Shown here piece after piece: positions 36,611 through 46,245 of a stretch of 64,000 nt of DNA. Positions within the stretch are counted from its first letter, which is position 1. The number at the start of each line of letters is the position of its first letter. The DNA comes from Schleiferiaceae bacterium (GTDB taxonomy: Bacteria > Bacteroidota > Bacteroidia > Flavobacteriales > Schleiferiaceae), in the NCBI GenBank assembly GCA_018402665.1, contig JAGYIN010000001.1:124001-188000 (forward strand), written 5' to 3'. The notes under the pieces are model-generated. The model saw only the letters and a list, made by a program, of their open reading frames with translations, made no database searches and was not told the DNA's origin. Both the position numbers and the translations under genes were made by a program.

Positions 36611-38179
36611 TTAATCTTCGAAGTATAAATTACCAAATCGGATTTTAGATCCACGCAAAGATAGCAGTATCGCGCCGTCATAGCCGTCATTCGCCAATCT
36701 TGATTGACGTGGTGCAACTCTAAATTTCTGACGCTTATTTCGATTCAACACGTTGTATCGCATGGAGGCATCATGACCCAACGTAACCATTACAAGATTT
36801 CCTGCCTTCGCGTTCGTTATGCGCTTGAGGTTCTTTTTTCCCCAGCGCTTCGCATTCTTTCGGTGATCGTTGTAGAGAAAGTGTAATCCCTCATCGTTCA
36901 AGAGCATAGTATACCCTAAAAAGTATCCACCATCATTCATCGATGTTTGCTTCTTTGGCAAATGCGCATACCAATCTACATCCCCAGATTTATTAATACT
37001 GAGCACGATTATATCATTGTAGTAGTAATAATAGTTGGTCGTAGTTTGACCGCGCGGCCCTTGAGTAGTGCGGACAACTACTTCATAATCTTCTGCCACT
37101 ACGTATGCGCCACCATCCGGCCTTGCCTCAAACTGACGGAAAATAAAATTCCTGCGAATTCCCTTGCCGCGCTTTGCTCTATATTTATTGAATTGAGCGA
37201 CAAAATCTGGTGCGAATTGGTTCAGGTTCGAGGACACCACTTCGCCTTTTAATTGGTCGAAGGCCAGATACAAAGCTCCATCCATATCCCAAACATTGCG
37301 CTTTCCATAAAATCCTGAAATCGCCATTTGACCGTCCACTAAATCACATTCAATACCTATACTTTGTACACTTACTTCTTGCAGACCTAAATCAAACTCC
37401 ACCACATCAGTTGCCCCGCTGCGGTCGGTAATCTTCATGAGCTTATAGTCTAAATCCCTATTATTCAACATAGTTACATTGGGACTATTGTCATAATAAC
37501 TCAAAATAAACACCTCACCCGCATTCGAAACTTCAAAATCCATGATGCCAAAATTTCTATCGCGATAAGACAATTCAACATCCGCATTCCACAGCTCTTC
37601 GAGCGCGGTATCAAAGATTCGGATGTAGAAATTTTCGGTAGAATTGCGCTCGTACGGTGGATTCGTGAAAATTGCGATTTTTGAACGGTCTTTCGATAAT
37701 TGAATATCAAAATCACCCCGCGCTCTTCGACGACTGTCCAGGACTTCCATCACCTTTACTTCGCTAAGTGTGGCGTTCGAATCTAGGGTGCGACAGAGCA
37801 AATAACGCTGATCTGCCTGTCGGTCGTAACTCTCGTAAAACAGGTATTGTGTCTCACCGATGATGATACTGGTTTTGAAATCAACGCGACGTCCCTTCCA
37901 TTCCCAACGCGCGTTCTTTATGAGCCAATTCTCACCTAAATCATAACGGTCATAGTACGCGAAATATTCATCACGTGAAGCGCCTAATAAGGATGCACTG
38001 GCCGTTTTATAGGTGTAAAAACCTTTATCTCCTACTTGGAGTAATCGATCAAATTTCGCAGAACGGGCCGAATACTCTGGACTCCACTCCAAAATTGGAA
38101 ATGAACCTTGTGCATGTGAACCGGTTAGTAGTATAAGGGAGAGAAACAGCGTGGAAACGCCTTTTTTAAAAATCAGCAT
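36611..38179 (-). CDS. Exported protein of unknown function (522 aa)
   Basis: Signal peptide ending GSHAQG; repetitive beta-strand-rich segments; no family recognised. Confidence 0.75.
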   Translation of the reverse strand: MLIFKKGVSTLFLSLILLTGSHAQGSFPILEWSPEYSARSAKFDRLLQVGDKGFYTYKTASASLLGASRDEYFAYYDRYDLGENWLIKNARWEWKGRRVDFKTSIIIGETQYLFYESYDRQADQRYLLCRTLDSNATLSEVKVMEVLDSRRRARGDFDIQLSKDRSKIAIFTNPPYERNSTENFYIRIFDTALEELWNADVELSYRDRNFGIMDFEVSNAGEVFILSYYDNSPNVTMLNNRDLDYKLMKITDRSGATDVVEFDLGLQEVSVQSIGIECDLVDGQMAISGFYGKRNVWDMDGALYLAFDQLKGEVVSSNLNQFAPDFVAQFNKYRAKRGKGIRRNFIFRQFEARPDGGAYVVAEDYEVVVRTTQGPRGQTTTNYYYYYNDIIVLSINKSGDVDWYAHLPKKQTSMNDGGYFLGYTMLLNDEGLHFLYNDHRKNAKRWGKKNLKRITNAKAGNLVMVTLGHDASMRYNVLNRNKRQKFRVAPRQSRLANDGYDGAILLSLRGSKIRFGNLYFED

Positions 38180-38256
38180 AGGCTTGGGTTGAACATTTTT
38201 CGTAATTTAACTCTGTCGAAGTCAAGATACAGCACCCCTACAAGATATTTATTAGT

Positions 38257-39006
38257 ATGAAGAGATTTATTTACAGCCTTATCATAGTCCTTGCATGGTC
38301 CCTGAATGCCGATGCACAGACCGTGATTGTGCGAAAGCGGGACCTCAACACAGCGCAAGGGTCAGGAACCATTAGTTCCCATAATCCATCCACCGCATTG
38401 TCGATGGGTGGAAGCTTGTACTACAGCAGATACAACCATGCAATAAAGCTCAGTCCCACAGCCATGCTAGCTGGAGATATACCTATTTCGTATGAATATA
38501 AAATTTCAGATTACATGAGTGCCGAAGCGGGTATTGGCATTACTACGTATAATATCACCGAAGAAGTCATTCGTGGCTACAGCTTGCGTCAAGATGGGCA
38601 GACTCAAAGCAAGCTGGGATACAGCGGTACCGTCAATGTGAAGTTTTTCCCCGAAGGAAACGCCTTTGAGGATGGCTATTACATATCGTACATTATGGGA
38701 CATAGAAACTACGCCCAAGATTTTTACACGACCACACCTTCCGGTATAGACACAACTGTAAATGAGGGCTTTAACTGGACGGATTTTGGATTCACCCTAG
38801 GCTACCAAAGTCGTCCTTCCGAGCGCATGATTGTCGACTGGTTTATCGGCGGAGGGATCCGTCAAAAACAGCGCAAAACCTCAGACTATGTTGAAGAGTT
38901 TGACCCTGTAACGGGTATTTTCACTGGCGAATACCAACTGATTGATTCCAAAAATGCTGCGCCAGCACTTCTGGGAGGAATGAAGATCAGTATTTTATTT
39001 CGATAG
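38257..39006 (+). CDS. Exported, probable outer-membrane beta-barrel protein
   Basis: Signal peptide ...SLNADAQ; alternating aromatic/polar strands; terminal ISILFR. Confidence 0.7.
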   Translation: MKRFIYSLIIVLAWSLNADAQTVIVRKRDLNTAQGSGTISSHNPSTALSMGGSLYYSRYNHAIKLSPTAMLAGDIPISYEYKISDYMSAEAGIGITTYNITEEVIRGYSLRQDGQTQSKLGYSGTVNVKFFPEGNAFEDGYYISYIMGHRNYAQDFYTTTPSGIDTTVNEGFNWTDFGFTLGYQSRPSERMIVDWFIGGGIRQKQRKTSDYVEEFDPVTGIFTGEYQLIDSKNAAPALLGGMKISILFR

Positions 39007-39042
39007 ACCCTATACCTTCGGGGACACTGGTCAAACAACGAC

Positions 39043-39732
39043 TTATTGCACGTGCAAACTGAAGGCAGCGGGCAGGTTATCTGAGAGCTTCACCGCAATG
39101 GCATAGTCATCTACCATGGAATGGGTCATTGTCTCCGTGTCCAGACTCACTCCAGAATAGAACGCTGCAAGATCAAAAGTCAACACTAAATGAGCACCCG
39201 GTTTAATGGACACGTTGACTTCTTTCGTTCTGTACAATGCGTTTTTACCGGTATGCCAAGCCAACAACTGATCATTTGTTCCCAACGCTCCAGTTGCATT
39301 GACCCGACCATCTATTTTAAAGAACCTATACATGGTGGCCCAAGACCAGTACATTGCGTTAGAACTGGAAAGCGGGTGATCGGAGCCAAAGGAAGTCGGA
39401 TCTTGAATATTATTGATGGAATCTACACCCATTCCAAAGCTGAATTGGTCAACTTTCTTTGCTAAAGGAAGAACGTAATGCATAGATGTACTGTCCTGCG
39501 CATTGATAAATACCACGGGTTCCACTACCTGATCACCAAGCGCAATCTGACTCAAGTAGAAATGAATTAATTCGAATTTAATAGCCGTATCTCCTTTGTA
39601 GAGGGTTTCTCCAACTTCAAAAGGGACGCCATTGTGTTCTAGATTTATCTCAAGAGTAACCTGCTGCGATCCACCACCACAGGAGGCAAGCAGAAGTGCA
39701 ACAGGAAAAATGGACAGGAGTGTTGATCGCAT
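39043..39732 (-). CDS. MbnP-like lipoprotein
   Basis: Lipobox LLASCGGG; FGMGVDSINNIQDPTSFGSDHPLSSSNAMYWSWATMYRFFKIDGR is the MbnP-type core. Confidence 0.83.
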   Translation of the reverse strand: MRSTLLSIFPVALLLASCGGGSQQVTLEINLEHNGVPFEVGETLYKGDTAIKFELIHFYLSQIALGDQVVEPVVFINAQDSTSMHYVLPLAKKVDQFSFGMGVDSINNIQDPTSFGSDHPLSSSNAMYWSWATMYRFFKIDGRVNATGALGTNDQLLAWHTGKNALYRTKEVNVSIKPGAHLVLTFDLAAFYSGVSLDTETMTHSMVDDYAIAVKLSDNLPAAFSLHVQ

Positions 39733-39745
39733 GAGTATTGGGTAT

Positions 39746-40507
39746 TTAAAGTTTAAATACGAATTCACTACTTACGTTATCTCTCAAGATTTTAGCTAAA
39801 TCATAATCCGTGGCATCCGCTGGATCGCTGTTGATAACATTGGTTAAAGAAGGAGATAATCCTAAGAAGAAATTATCCACATCAATATCCATTACAATAA
39901 ACACGTCCTTATTCGAGGCTACGTTAAAATTTCTCTTCTCGCTTTTTAATAATGCTAAATCTGGAGTAGCAACACGCCAATTGAAGGTTGCTTCTGGCGT
40001 TGTAAATACTGTGTCCGCAGGGTTAAAAATACGACCTTCCATCTGGAAGAAGCTGTGACCTACATCACTGCCATTCCACACCAATCCCTTGCTTAGAGGG
40101 TTGGTCGCGTCCAGTTGCTCAGGCGCTGTGAAGGCGCGAGCACTATCCAGACCAATAGTATATTCTAAACTACCGTTGTAATTACCTGAAGGTAAATGAG
40201 CCAGTTTCACTTCCGAAGTACCAATGAGATCAATCATCGTTAAATCACTTTCCGTAAATGTCGTATCCTGCTCGTCATAGCTCACAAAACGAGCACCACT
40301 AAGAGTTACGTAGATGTGATCAAATTTTATGAGGTCGCCATTGATTTGATACACCGTGGAGGTGTCGATGATGGATCCGTCGAAGTATTTGTAGGCACGG
40401 ATATAGATATTTCTATTGTCTAGTGCCGTAGGATCTACGACTGGAATAGGATCTTCACACGCAGAAAACAGTGTGGACAACAGTACTAAAGCAATTAATT
40501 TTTTCAT
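39746..40507 (-). CDS. Divergent MbnP-like lipoprotein
   Basis: Lipobox LFSACEDP; LEYTIGLDSARAFTAPEQLDATNPLSKGLVWNGSDVGHSFFQMEGRI aligns to the MbnP core. Confidence 0.72.
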   Translation of the reverse strand: MKKLIALVLLSTLFSACEDPIPVVDPTALDNRNIYIRAYKYFDGSIIDTSTVYQINGDLIKFDHIYVTLSGARFVSYDEQDTTFTESDLTMIDLIGTSEVKLAHLPSGNYNGSLEYTIGLDSARAFTAPEQLDATNPLSKGLVWNGSDVGHSFFQMEGRIFNPADTVFTTPEATFNWRVATPDLALLKSEKRNFNVASNKDVFIVMDIDVDNFFLGLSPSLTNVINSDPADATDYDLAKILRDNVSSEFVFKL

Positions 40508-41256
40508 TCGTCTTTTATTTTCAAAAACTCCGGTGCTTGTTCAATAGCAACCATGATTTCATCTAACAGTTCATCATTGGATTTTGAGAAATCCAACTGC
40601 AGCGGTTCCTTAAAGGTAATATTTAAGAGATTACCATTGCTCTTCACAAACATACCCGTTTTGTCGAACGCTCTTCGAAAGCCGTCAATCACTACGGGAA
40701 CAACAACGGGTCTCAATTCTTTGATCAAATGCACAGTTCCTCTTCTTCCCTTAACGAAAGGTCGAGTCGTCCCCTGAGGGAAGGTTATGGTCCACCCCGT
40801 CTCCATGGCCCGCTTGATGTTTTCAATGTCTTTAGGGTCCACCGAGCGGTTTACATTCTTGCCTGCCTCGCGCCAAGTGCGTTTGATACTTACACTTCCA
40901 GCGTACTGCATGAGCTTCGGCAGTATTCCTTTTTTCATGGTCTCCGCCGCTGCAACAAAAAAGACATTGAGTTTGGGGCGGAACAATGTATAGAAAGGAA
41001 CGCTGTTGTATCGATTATTTTCAGCGGCATTAAACACCTGATACATCGCACTTACATCAGCAAAATACGTTTGATGATTTGATACAAACAATACGCCTTG
41101 TTGTGGAAGGTTTTGTAGTTTATCTGCACCCACGATTCGCATACTGTTGATACGGAAAAATCTGTACCAAGTGATCAAACCAAAGACAAAAATCACCGTC
41201 CGCTTAATAAGCAGATTGTAACCAAAGCTGTCTCGCTTGAATGGATTTAAATGCAT
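40504..41256 (-). CDS. 1-acyl-sn-glycerol-3-phosphate acyltransferase family protein
   Basis: SNHQTYFADVSA acyltransferase motif I-like; FPQGTTRPF motif. Confidence 0.88.
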   Translation of the reverse strand: MHLNPFKRDSFGYNLLIKRTVIFVFGLITWYRFFRINSMRIVGADKLQNLPQQGVLFVSNHQTYFADVSAMYQVFNAAENNRYNSVPFYTLFRPKLNVFFVAAAETMKKGILPKLMQYAGSVSIKRTWREAGKNVNRSVDPKDIENIKRAMETGWTITFPQGTTRPFVKGRRGTVHLIKELRPVVVPVVIDGFRRAFDKTGMFVKSNGNLLNITFKEPLQLDFSKSNDELLDEIMVAIEQAPEFLKIKDE

Positions 41257-41288
41257 GTGAGTATCGTTTCAGGACGGCAAATATACTG

Positions 41289-41900
41289 CTAAGAAAACAG
41301 AGCGCTAAGCTCTCCGAGAATCATTGCCGTCGCACCCCAAATGATTTCGCCCTGCCAATGAAATGCGGGAACACGCATCGGTCCATATTTAGTCACTACT
41401 TCAGCATCTCGAAGCAAAGAACGGTCACAAATTTTCGCCAACGGAACGGACAAGGTATAGGCAACTTCTTCTTTCTGCAGGACCAATTCTGGGTATTTCG
41501 AACTGTACGTCACAAACGGTTCGACGTAGAAGTTTGAAGGCGGTATATACAGCCAACTCAACGCACCGATGGACCGCAACTTTTCCTTACGAAGACCAAC
41601 TTCCTCAAAGGCTTCACGAAAGGCCGTCTCTTTAAGCGTCCTATCTCCCGGCTCGAATTTACCGCCGGGAAAACTAATTTGACCGCTGTGCGTTCCTTCG
41701 TATTCAGGACGCTTCATTAACAATACCTCAAGCCCATCGATGCCGTCAAACAGGTGTACCAGAACCCCTGCACGTCGAGGGTTCTTAGCTTCCACCGCAG
41801 CAAAATTCAATGCGTTTCGATAGGATGGCATCAACAACTGATGCCCCTTGATGCCCGGCAAGGGTTGCTCAAAAGCTTTTTCTAGATCGGTTATGGTCAT
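41289..41900 (-). CDS. NUDIX CoA pyrophosphatase family protein
   Basis: GQISFPGGKFEPGDRTLKETAFREAFEEVGL Nudix box; LSWLYIPPSNFYVEPFV. Confidence 0.9.
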   Translation of the reverse strand: MTITDLEKAFEQPLPGIKGHQLLMPSYRNALNFAAVEAKNPRRAGVLVHLFDGIDGLEVLLMKRPEYEGTHSGQISFPGGKFEPGDRTLKETAFREAFEEVGLRKEKLRSIGALSWLYIPPSNFYVEPFVTYSSKYPELVLQKEEVAYTLSVPLAKICDRSLLRDAEVVTKYGPMRVPAFHWQGEIIWGATAMILGELSALFS

Positions 41901-41948
41901 ACCTTTTAAATGTACTTCAGGATAGTTGCGCAGCGCAAAAAGAAGTTT

Positions 41949-41956
41949 TATCTTTG
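41949..41956 (+). promoter_or_regulatory. Candidate -7 element (TATCTTTG) for oxyR
   Basis: TAnnTTTG match 30 nt upstream of the oxyR ATG; no well-spaced -33 TTG seen. Confidence 0.4.
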
Positions 41957-41986
41957 TTTTCTATTACATAATTAATTTAATAGGAA

Positions 41987-42913
41987 ATGACTATAACTCA
42001 GTTCAAATACATTGTCGCTGTTGACAATCACCGCCATTTTGCGAAAGCTGCAGAAGCCTGTTTTGTGACACAACCCACATTAAGCATGCAAATTCAAAAG
42101 CTTGAGGAGGAATTGGACATACTCATTTTTGACCGATCCAAACACCCCATTGTCCCAACACCACTAGGTGAACGCCTCATTGACCAAGCACGTAAGATTC
42201 TGCACGAAAGTGCGGTCATGCAAAATATGGCAAAACGTATTAAAGGGTCGTATGAAGGAACATTGAGTTTAGCAGTAATTCCGACCGTTGCACCGAGCTT
42301 GTTGCCACGATTTATCCCGGAGTTCAAAGCTAAGTTTCCAGATATCATACTAAAAGTTGAAGAACTCAAGACAGAAGATATGATTGATGCACTTCGCAAG
42401 GATCAGATTGATGTGGGTATTGCAGCTACACCCCTAGACGAAAAGGGCATCATAGAACAACCTTTATACTGGGAACCTTTTATGGCCTTTGTACCGGATT
42501 ATCATCCAATGAAAGACGATGAGTTTTTATTGGCTTCTGAGATCAACGCAAAAGATCTACTCCTACTGAACGAGGGACATTGCTTTAGAAACAGTGTTTT
42601 GAAACTTTGCCAAGCCAATTCACAGGAGGGACAAGGATTACAAATGGAAAGTGGAAATTTTGATACCTTGGTAAAATTGGCCCATAGAGGTATGGGGATG
42701 ACCTTACTTCCCTACCTCACTGCCATCGATCTACACGAGAAATACAAGCCTAGTGTCAAGCCTATTGCTACACCTACTCCAGGGCGCGAGATCAGCTTAC
42801 TCTATGCCAGAACACAACTCAAAGTAGAATGGATTGAAGCGATGGGCGAATTAATAAAGGCCCATCTTCCCAAGAAGGTCCTTTCTAAGCCTGATCAGAT
42901 CGTTAGCCCATAA
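41987..42913 (+). CDS. oxyR: LysR-family hydrogen-peroxide sensor OxyR
   Basis: N-terminal HTH HFAKAAEACFVTQPTLSMQIQKLEEELDI; redox Cys pair EGHCFRNSVLKLC with the same C-x8-C spacing as E. coli C199/C208. Confidence 0.93.
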   Translation: MTITQFKYIVAVDNHRHFAKAAEACFVTQPTLSMQIQKLEEELDILIFDRSKHPIVPTPLGERLIDQARKILHESAVMQNMAKRIKGSYEGTLSLAVIPTVAPSLLPRFIPEFKAKFPDIILKVEELKTEDMIDALRKDQIDVGIAATPLDEKGIIEQPLYWEPFMAFVPDYHPMKDDEFLLASEINAKDLLLLNEGHCFRNSVLKLCQANSQEGQGLQMESGNFDTLVKLAHRGMGMTLLPYLTAIDLHEKYKPSVKPIATPTPGREISLLYARTQLKVEWIEAMGELIKAHLPKKVLSKPDQIVSP

Positions 42914-44306
42914 TTTGCAGGACCCAGGTCAAGACAAACAGTACCGCAACGGAGAGCAGATTTAATACAATCCCACGGTACATCATGTAGGACATACTAA
43001 GATTCCCTGTTGAGAAAACGATTGCGTTTGGAGGTGTTGCCATGGGCAACATAAAGGCGCAACTCGCCCCCAGAACCAGTGGAAGGGACAAAGAGTAAAA
43101 ATCTAGACCTACTACGGTGGCCAACGATAAGATCAACGGTAGGAGTGCACTTACCAGCGCCATATTACTCAATAGTTCTGTAGCAAACACTCCTAAGAGC
43201 GCCATAACCAGCAGCCATGCCCCAAGCGGTATACCTTGCAAGGATTCCAGTTGCGCTCCCAATAATTCGAACCATGGACTCGATTGAAGTGTACCGGCGA
43301 GGGCCAAGCCTCCACCGAACAACAGTAAAATTCCCCAAGGCAAAGCCTTTGTATCCTCCCAATTCAATATATTTTTGCTCGATCCGTCGAACACGGTAAA
43401 TAATAGTACGGCAGCCGCTAGAGCGATACCGGTATCCGACCATTGCACTGCCGGCAACCAACTACTTAAATACGGACGAAGTATCCACAGTAGTGCAGTC
43501 AAGGCGAAAATGATTGCAACACGGCGTTGCGAAGCGGATAATTCGCCTAAACGACCCCACTCCTCTTCTAGCCAACTTCGTGTGCGCGCCTCTTCGGATG
43601 GCGAAAGGTCCGTCCTTCCTAACCCCCTTCGTAGAATGAAATAGGCTATAGTACCCAGCAATGCGCTTGCGGACAGTCCGACCGGCAACCATTCGACAAA
43701 GCCTATTTGACGGTTCAATTGCTCGCTCATAAATCCGGCGAAAATCATATTTGGCGGGGTGCCAATCAACGTAGCCATTCCACCAATATTTGCTGCCCAT
43801 GCTACGCTGAGAAGTATAGGACGGGCCAATTTTTCACGCTGCGGCGGTTCCAAAACCGCAATAACACTGGATGCAATAGGCAACATCATAATGGCCGTTG
43901 CCGTATTTGAAATCCACATCGACATAAATGCAGTTGCGAGCATAAAGCCGGACAATAACTGGTGGTCCTTTGTTCCTGTTTTACGTAAAATCCACAGTGC
44001 AATTCTGTAATGAAGAGCCGTCTTTTCCAAAGCCAAGGCTAAAACAAAGCCCCCAAAGAACAGGTAGACTAAAGGATGTGCGTAATAAGCCGCGAGGGAT
44101 TTGGCCCCAGCAATTTCTAATGCAGGAAACAGCACTAAAGGGAGCAATGCCGTAACCCCAAGATGAACCGTCTCTGTAATCCACCAAATAAGCATCCATA
44201 GTGCGACACCAAGCAGCCAATAGTGCGGTTGAAAACCTCCTGAAGCTGCCGCAAGAATGGCAAAAACGGGACCTGCAAGGCGAATTATCGGTGTAACTTT
44301 GTTCAT
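42903..44306 (-). CDS. SLC13 (DASS) family anion permease
   Basis: FMSMWISNTATAIMMLPIA, GGMATLIGTPPNMIFAGF, SCAFMLPMATPPNAIVFSTG. Confidence 0.94.
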   Translation of the reverse strand: MNKVTPIIRLAGPVFAILAAASGGFQPHYWLLGVALWMLIWWITETVHLGVTALLPLVLFPALEIAGAKSLAAYYAHPLVYLFFGGFVLALALEKTALHYRIALWILRKTGTKDHQLLSGFMLATAFMSMWISNTATAIMMLPIASSVIAVLEPPQREKLARPILLSVAWAANIGGMATLIGTPPNMIFAGFMSEQLNRQIGFVEWLPVGLSASALLGTIAYFILRRGLGRTDLSPSEEARTRSWLEEEWGRLGELSASQRRVAIIFALTALLWILRPYLSSWLPAVQWSDTGIALAAAVLLFTVFDGSSKNILNWEDTKALPWGILLLFGGGLALAGTLQSSPWFELLGAQLESLQGIPLGAWLLVMALLGVFATELLSNMALVSALLPLILSLATVVGLDFYSLSLPLVLGASCAFMLPMATPPNAIVFSTGNLSMSYMMYRGIVLNLLSVAVLFVLTWVLQIMG

Positions 44307-44321
44307 CTAAACGAATGGCAT

Positions 44322-44897
44322 ATGAAATTGGTCTTTGCGACGCATAACCCGGGTAAGTTACAAGAGGTTCGTGAATTATTAGTACCCGATTACGAGGTTA
44401 TTGGATTATCCGAACTCGGAGATCATGAAGATATTGAAGAAGCCGCGCTAACCTTGGAAGGCAATGCATGGATTAAGGCTCGAACGGTATGGCAGAAACA
44501 CGGATTATCCTGTTTTTCAGACGATACTGGACTAGAAATAGAAGCATTAGATGGCGCTCCGGGAGTTTTTAGCGCACGATTTGCCGGTCCTGATAAAGAC
44601 CCACAAGCAAACATGGACAAAGTCCTTGACGAGCTTAAAGGCCAAAGAAATCGAAAGGCACGGTTCAGAACAGCAGTGGCACTGGTTCTGAATGGTGAAG
44701 AATTTCTTTTCGAAGGAACCGTGAATGGAGAAATAACCACAGTACAATCAGGCGCTAAAGGCTTTGGCTACGATCCTATCTTTTCGCCGAACGGTTACAA
44801 TACTACTTTTGCTGAGATGGATGCGACTGCGAAGAATGCCATTTCACACCGTGGATTAGCGATAAAAAAACTCGTAGCGTTTCTTAAGGCACATTAA
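44322..44897 (+). CDS. rdgB: XTP/dITP diphosphatase (RdgB/HAM1)
   Basis: LVFATHNPGKLQEVRELL, SDDTGLEIEALDGAPGVFSARFAG, GAKGFGYDPIF, ISHRGLAIKKL. Confidence 0.97.
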   Translation: MKLVFATHNPGKLQEVRELLVPDYEVIGLSELGDHEDIEEAALTLEGNAWIKARTVWQKHGLSCFSDDTGLEIEALDGAPGVFSARFAGPDKDPQANMDKVLDELKGQRNRKARFRTAVALVLNGEEFLFEGTVNGEITTVQSGAKGFGYDPIFSPNGYNTTFAEMDATAKNAISHRGLAIKKLVAFLKAH

Positions 44898-45448
44898 TCT
44901 TCGGCCACTAACTCTTGAGGCCTCGAAAAGAAACTAAAATTCACATGACCATAACGGCGGTGTGCAAAAAAGCCGGGTAAGTGACTTAAATCCGTTTGAT
45001 CACTGTGCTCGAGAATGGCCTCTCCGCCTTCGCGCAAGAGTCCCAAATCAATAATGGACTTTGCCAGAACCTCATGGTGTTCCCAATCGTAAGGTGGATC
45101 TGCAAAAATGAGGTCAAAACTGGTTGAAGCGCGGCGCACATATTGCAGTGCATCTGCTTGAACCACATGTATACCGGCGTCGAGTTCTTCTGAAGTTGCA
45201 GTGATGAAGCGCGTGCAATTCCGATTTTGATCTACTGCGGTTAAATCTATCGTTCCGCGCGAAGCAAATTCGTAGCTGATATTCCCCGTACCTGAGAATA
45301 AATCCAGTACCCGAACGTCTTCAAAATCGAACCGGTTGTTCAAGACATTGAACAAACTCTCCTTTGCAAAGTCAGTGGTTGGTCGAGTCGGTAAGGTTTT
45401 TGGTGCGGTAATTCTTTTACTGCGCCATTTTCCGCTGACAATTCTCAT
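44894..45448 (-). CDS. rsmD: 16S rRNA (guanine(966)-N(2))-methyltransferase RsmD
   Basis: RIVSGKWRSKRITAP, RPTTDFAKESLFNVL, VLDLFSGTGNISYEFASRG, LIFADPPYDW. Confidence 0.95.
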   Translation of the reverse strand: MRIVSGKWRSKRITAPKTLPTRPTTDFAKESLFNVLNNRFDFEDVRVLDLFSGTGNISYEFASRGTIDLTAVDQNRNCTRFITATSEELDAGIHVVQADALQYVRRASTSFDLIFADPPYDWEHHEVLAKSIIDLGLLREGGEAILEHSDQTDLSHLPGFFAHRRYGHVNFSFFSRPQELVAED

Positions 45449-46245
45449 AAACGAAGAAGGTTGGCAAATGCGACGGCATCAAAATCTGATAACGCAGAGC
45501 TGATCTTCGCCCATTGCTGGGTTTTGAATAATTGGACCCCAGAGAAATAGGGCTCTACAATGGGCTTGTATGCGCGTGCAGAATAACCACTCAACTCCAC
45601 CGTAGTAGCCGCTCGATCCCAACCCAACTGCTCGGAAACATTGCCTAAATGGTAGAGTAATTCAGATTCGTTACTGCACGGAAAGCTATTGATGACTTGC
45701 CATTTCGCGTCGGATGCTGCGAAAATTTGGACATTATCTGCATAAATGTGCACCCAAAGTTTGGGCTGTGACGTTGGCTTTAAGCGTTCCAATTGCACCG
45801 CCCAATTGTGCCTACAAACTAATGTATCACTTTGACTCAAACGCAGATCGGCTTCATTCAAATACGACAGAAAAGTCATCGAGTTGGCAGCGCTTAAATC
45901 CATGTAATTCGCCTTTTGTCCTAAAACAGTAGCCGTCCAGTCTGGTATTTCCCCACCGCTCATGATTTCTGGGATGAGCACGGTATGTGAGGCTTCAATG
46001 GCGTAGCGCACTTCACCCGGTAATTCTGGAAAACCAGCAAGTACATCTGCTATAGGGTTTTCGCTCCAAGATGAGCGGGGATGAAAGCCGAAAAGATAGA
46101 CCTGGCGCGTGGTTGCGTGACGCACCAAAAAAGAAAGTCCATCCTGTTGGTACAGGATGGACAATGTACTTTCACCTGCCTTCGCGCTGGCAAAAGCGGG
46201 GTCGAGATTATTCTGACTTACAGTACGTGTTTTCGTAGTTACCAC
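45445..46245 (-). CDS. DUF3822 family protein (possible ASKHA/PilM-GspL-like fold)
   Basis: Position beside rsmD and overall sequence pattern; two lobes LSILYQQDGLSFLVRH... and LWVHIYADNVQIFAASDAKWQVINSF... Confidence 0.72.
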   Translation of the reverse strand: MVTTKTRTVSQNNLDPAFASAKAGESTLSILYQQDGLSFLVRHATTRQVYLFGFHPRSSWSENPIADVLAGFPELPGEVRYAIEASHTVLIPEIMSGGEIPDWTATVLGQKANYMDLSAANSMTFLSYLNEADLRLSQSDTLVCRHNWAVQLERLKPTSQPKLWVHIYADNVQIFAASDAKWQVINSFPCSNESELLYHLGNVSEQLGWDRAATTVELSGYSARAYKPIVEPYFSGVQLFKTQQWAKISSALSDFDAVAFANLLRL

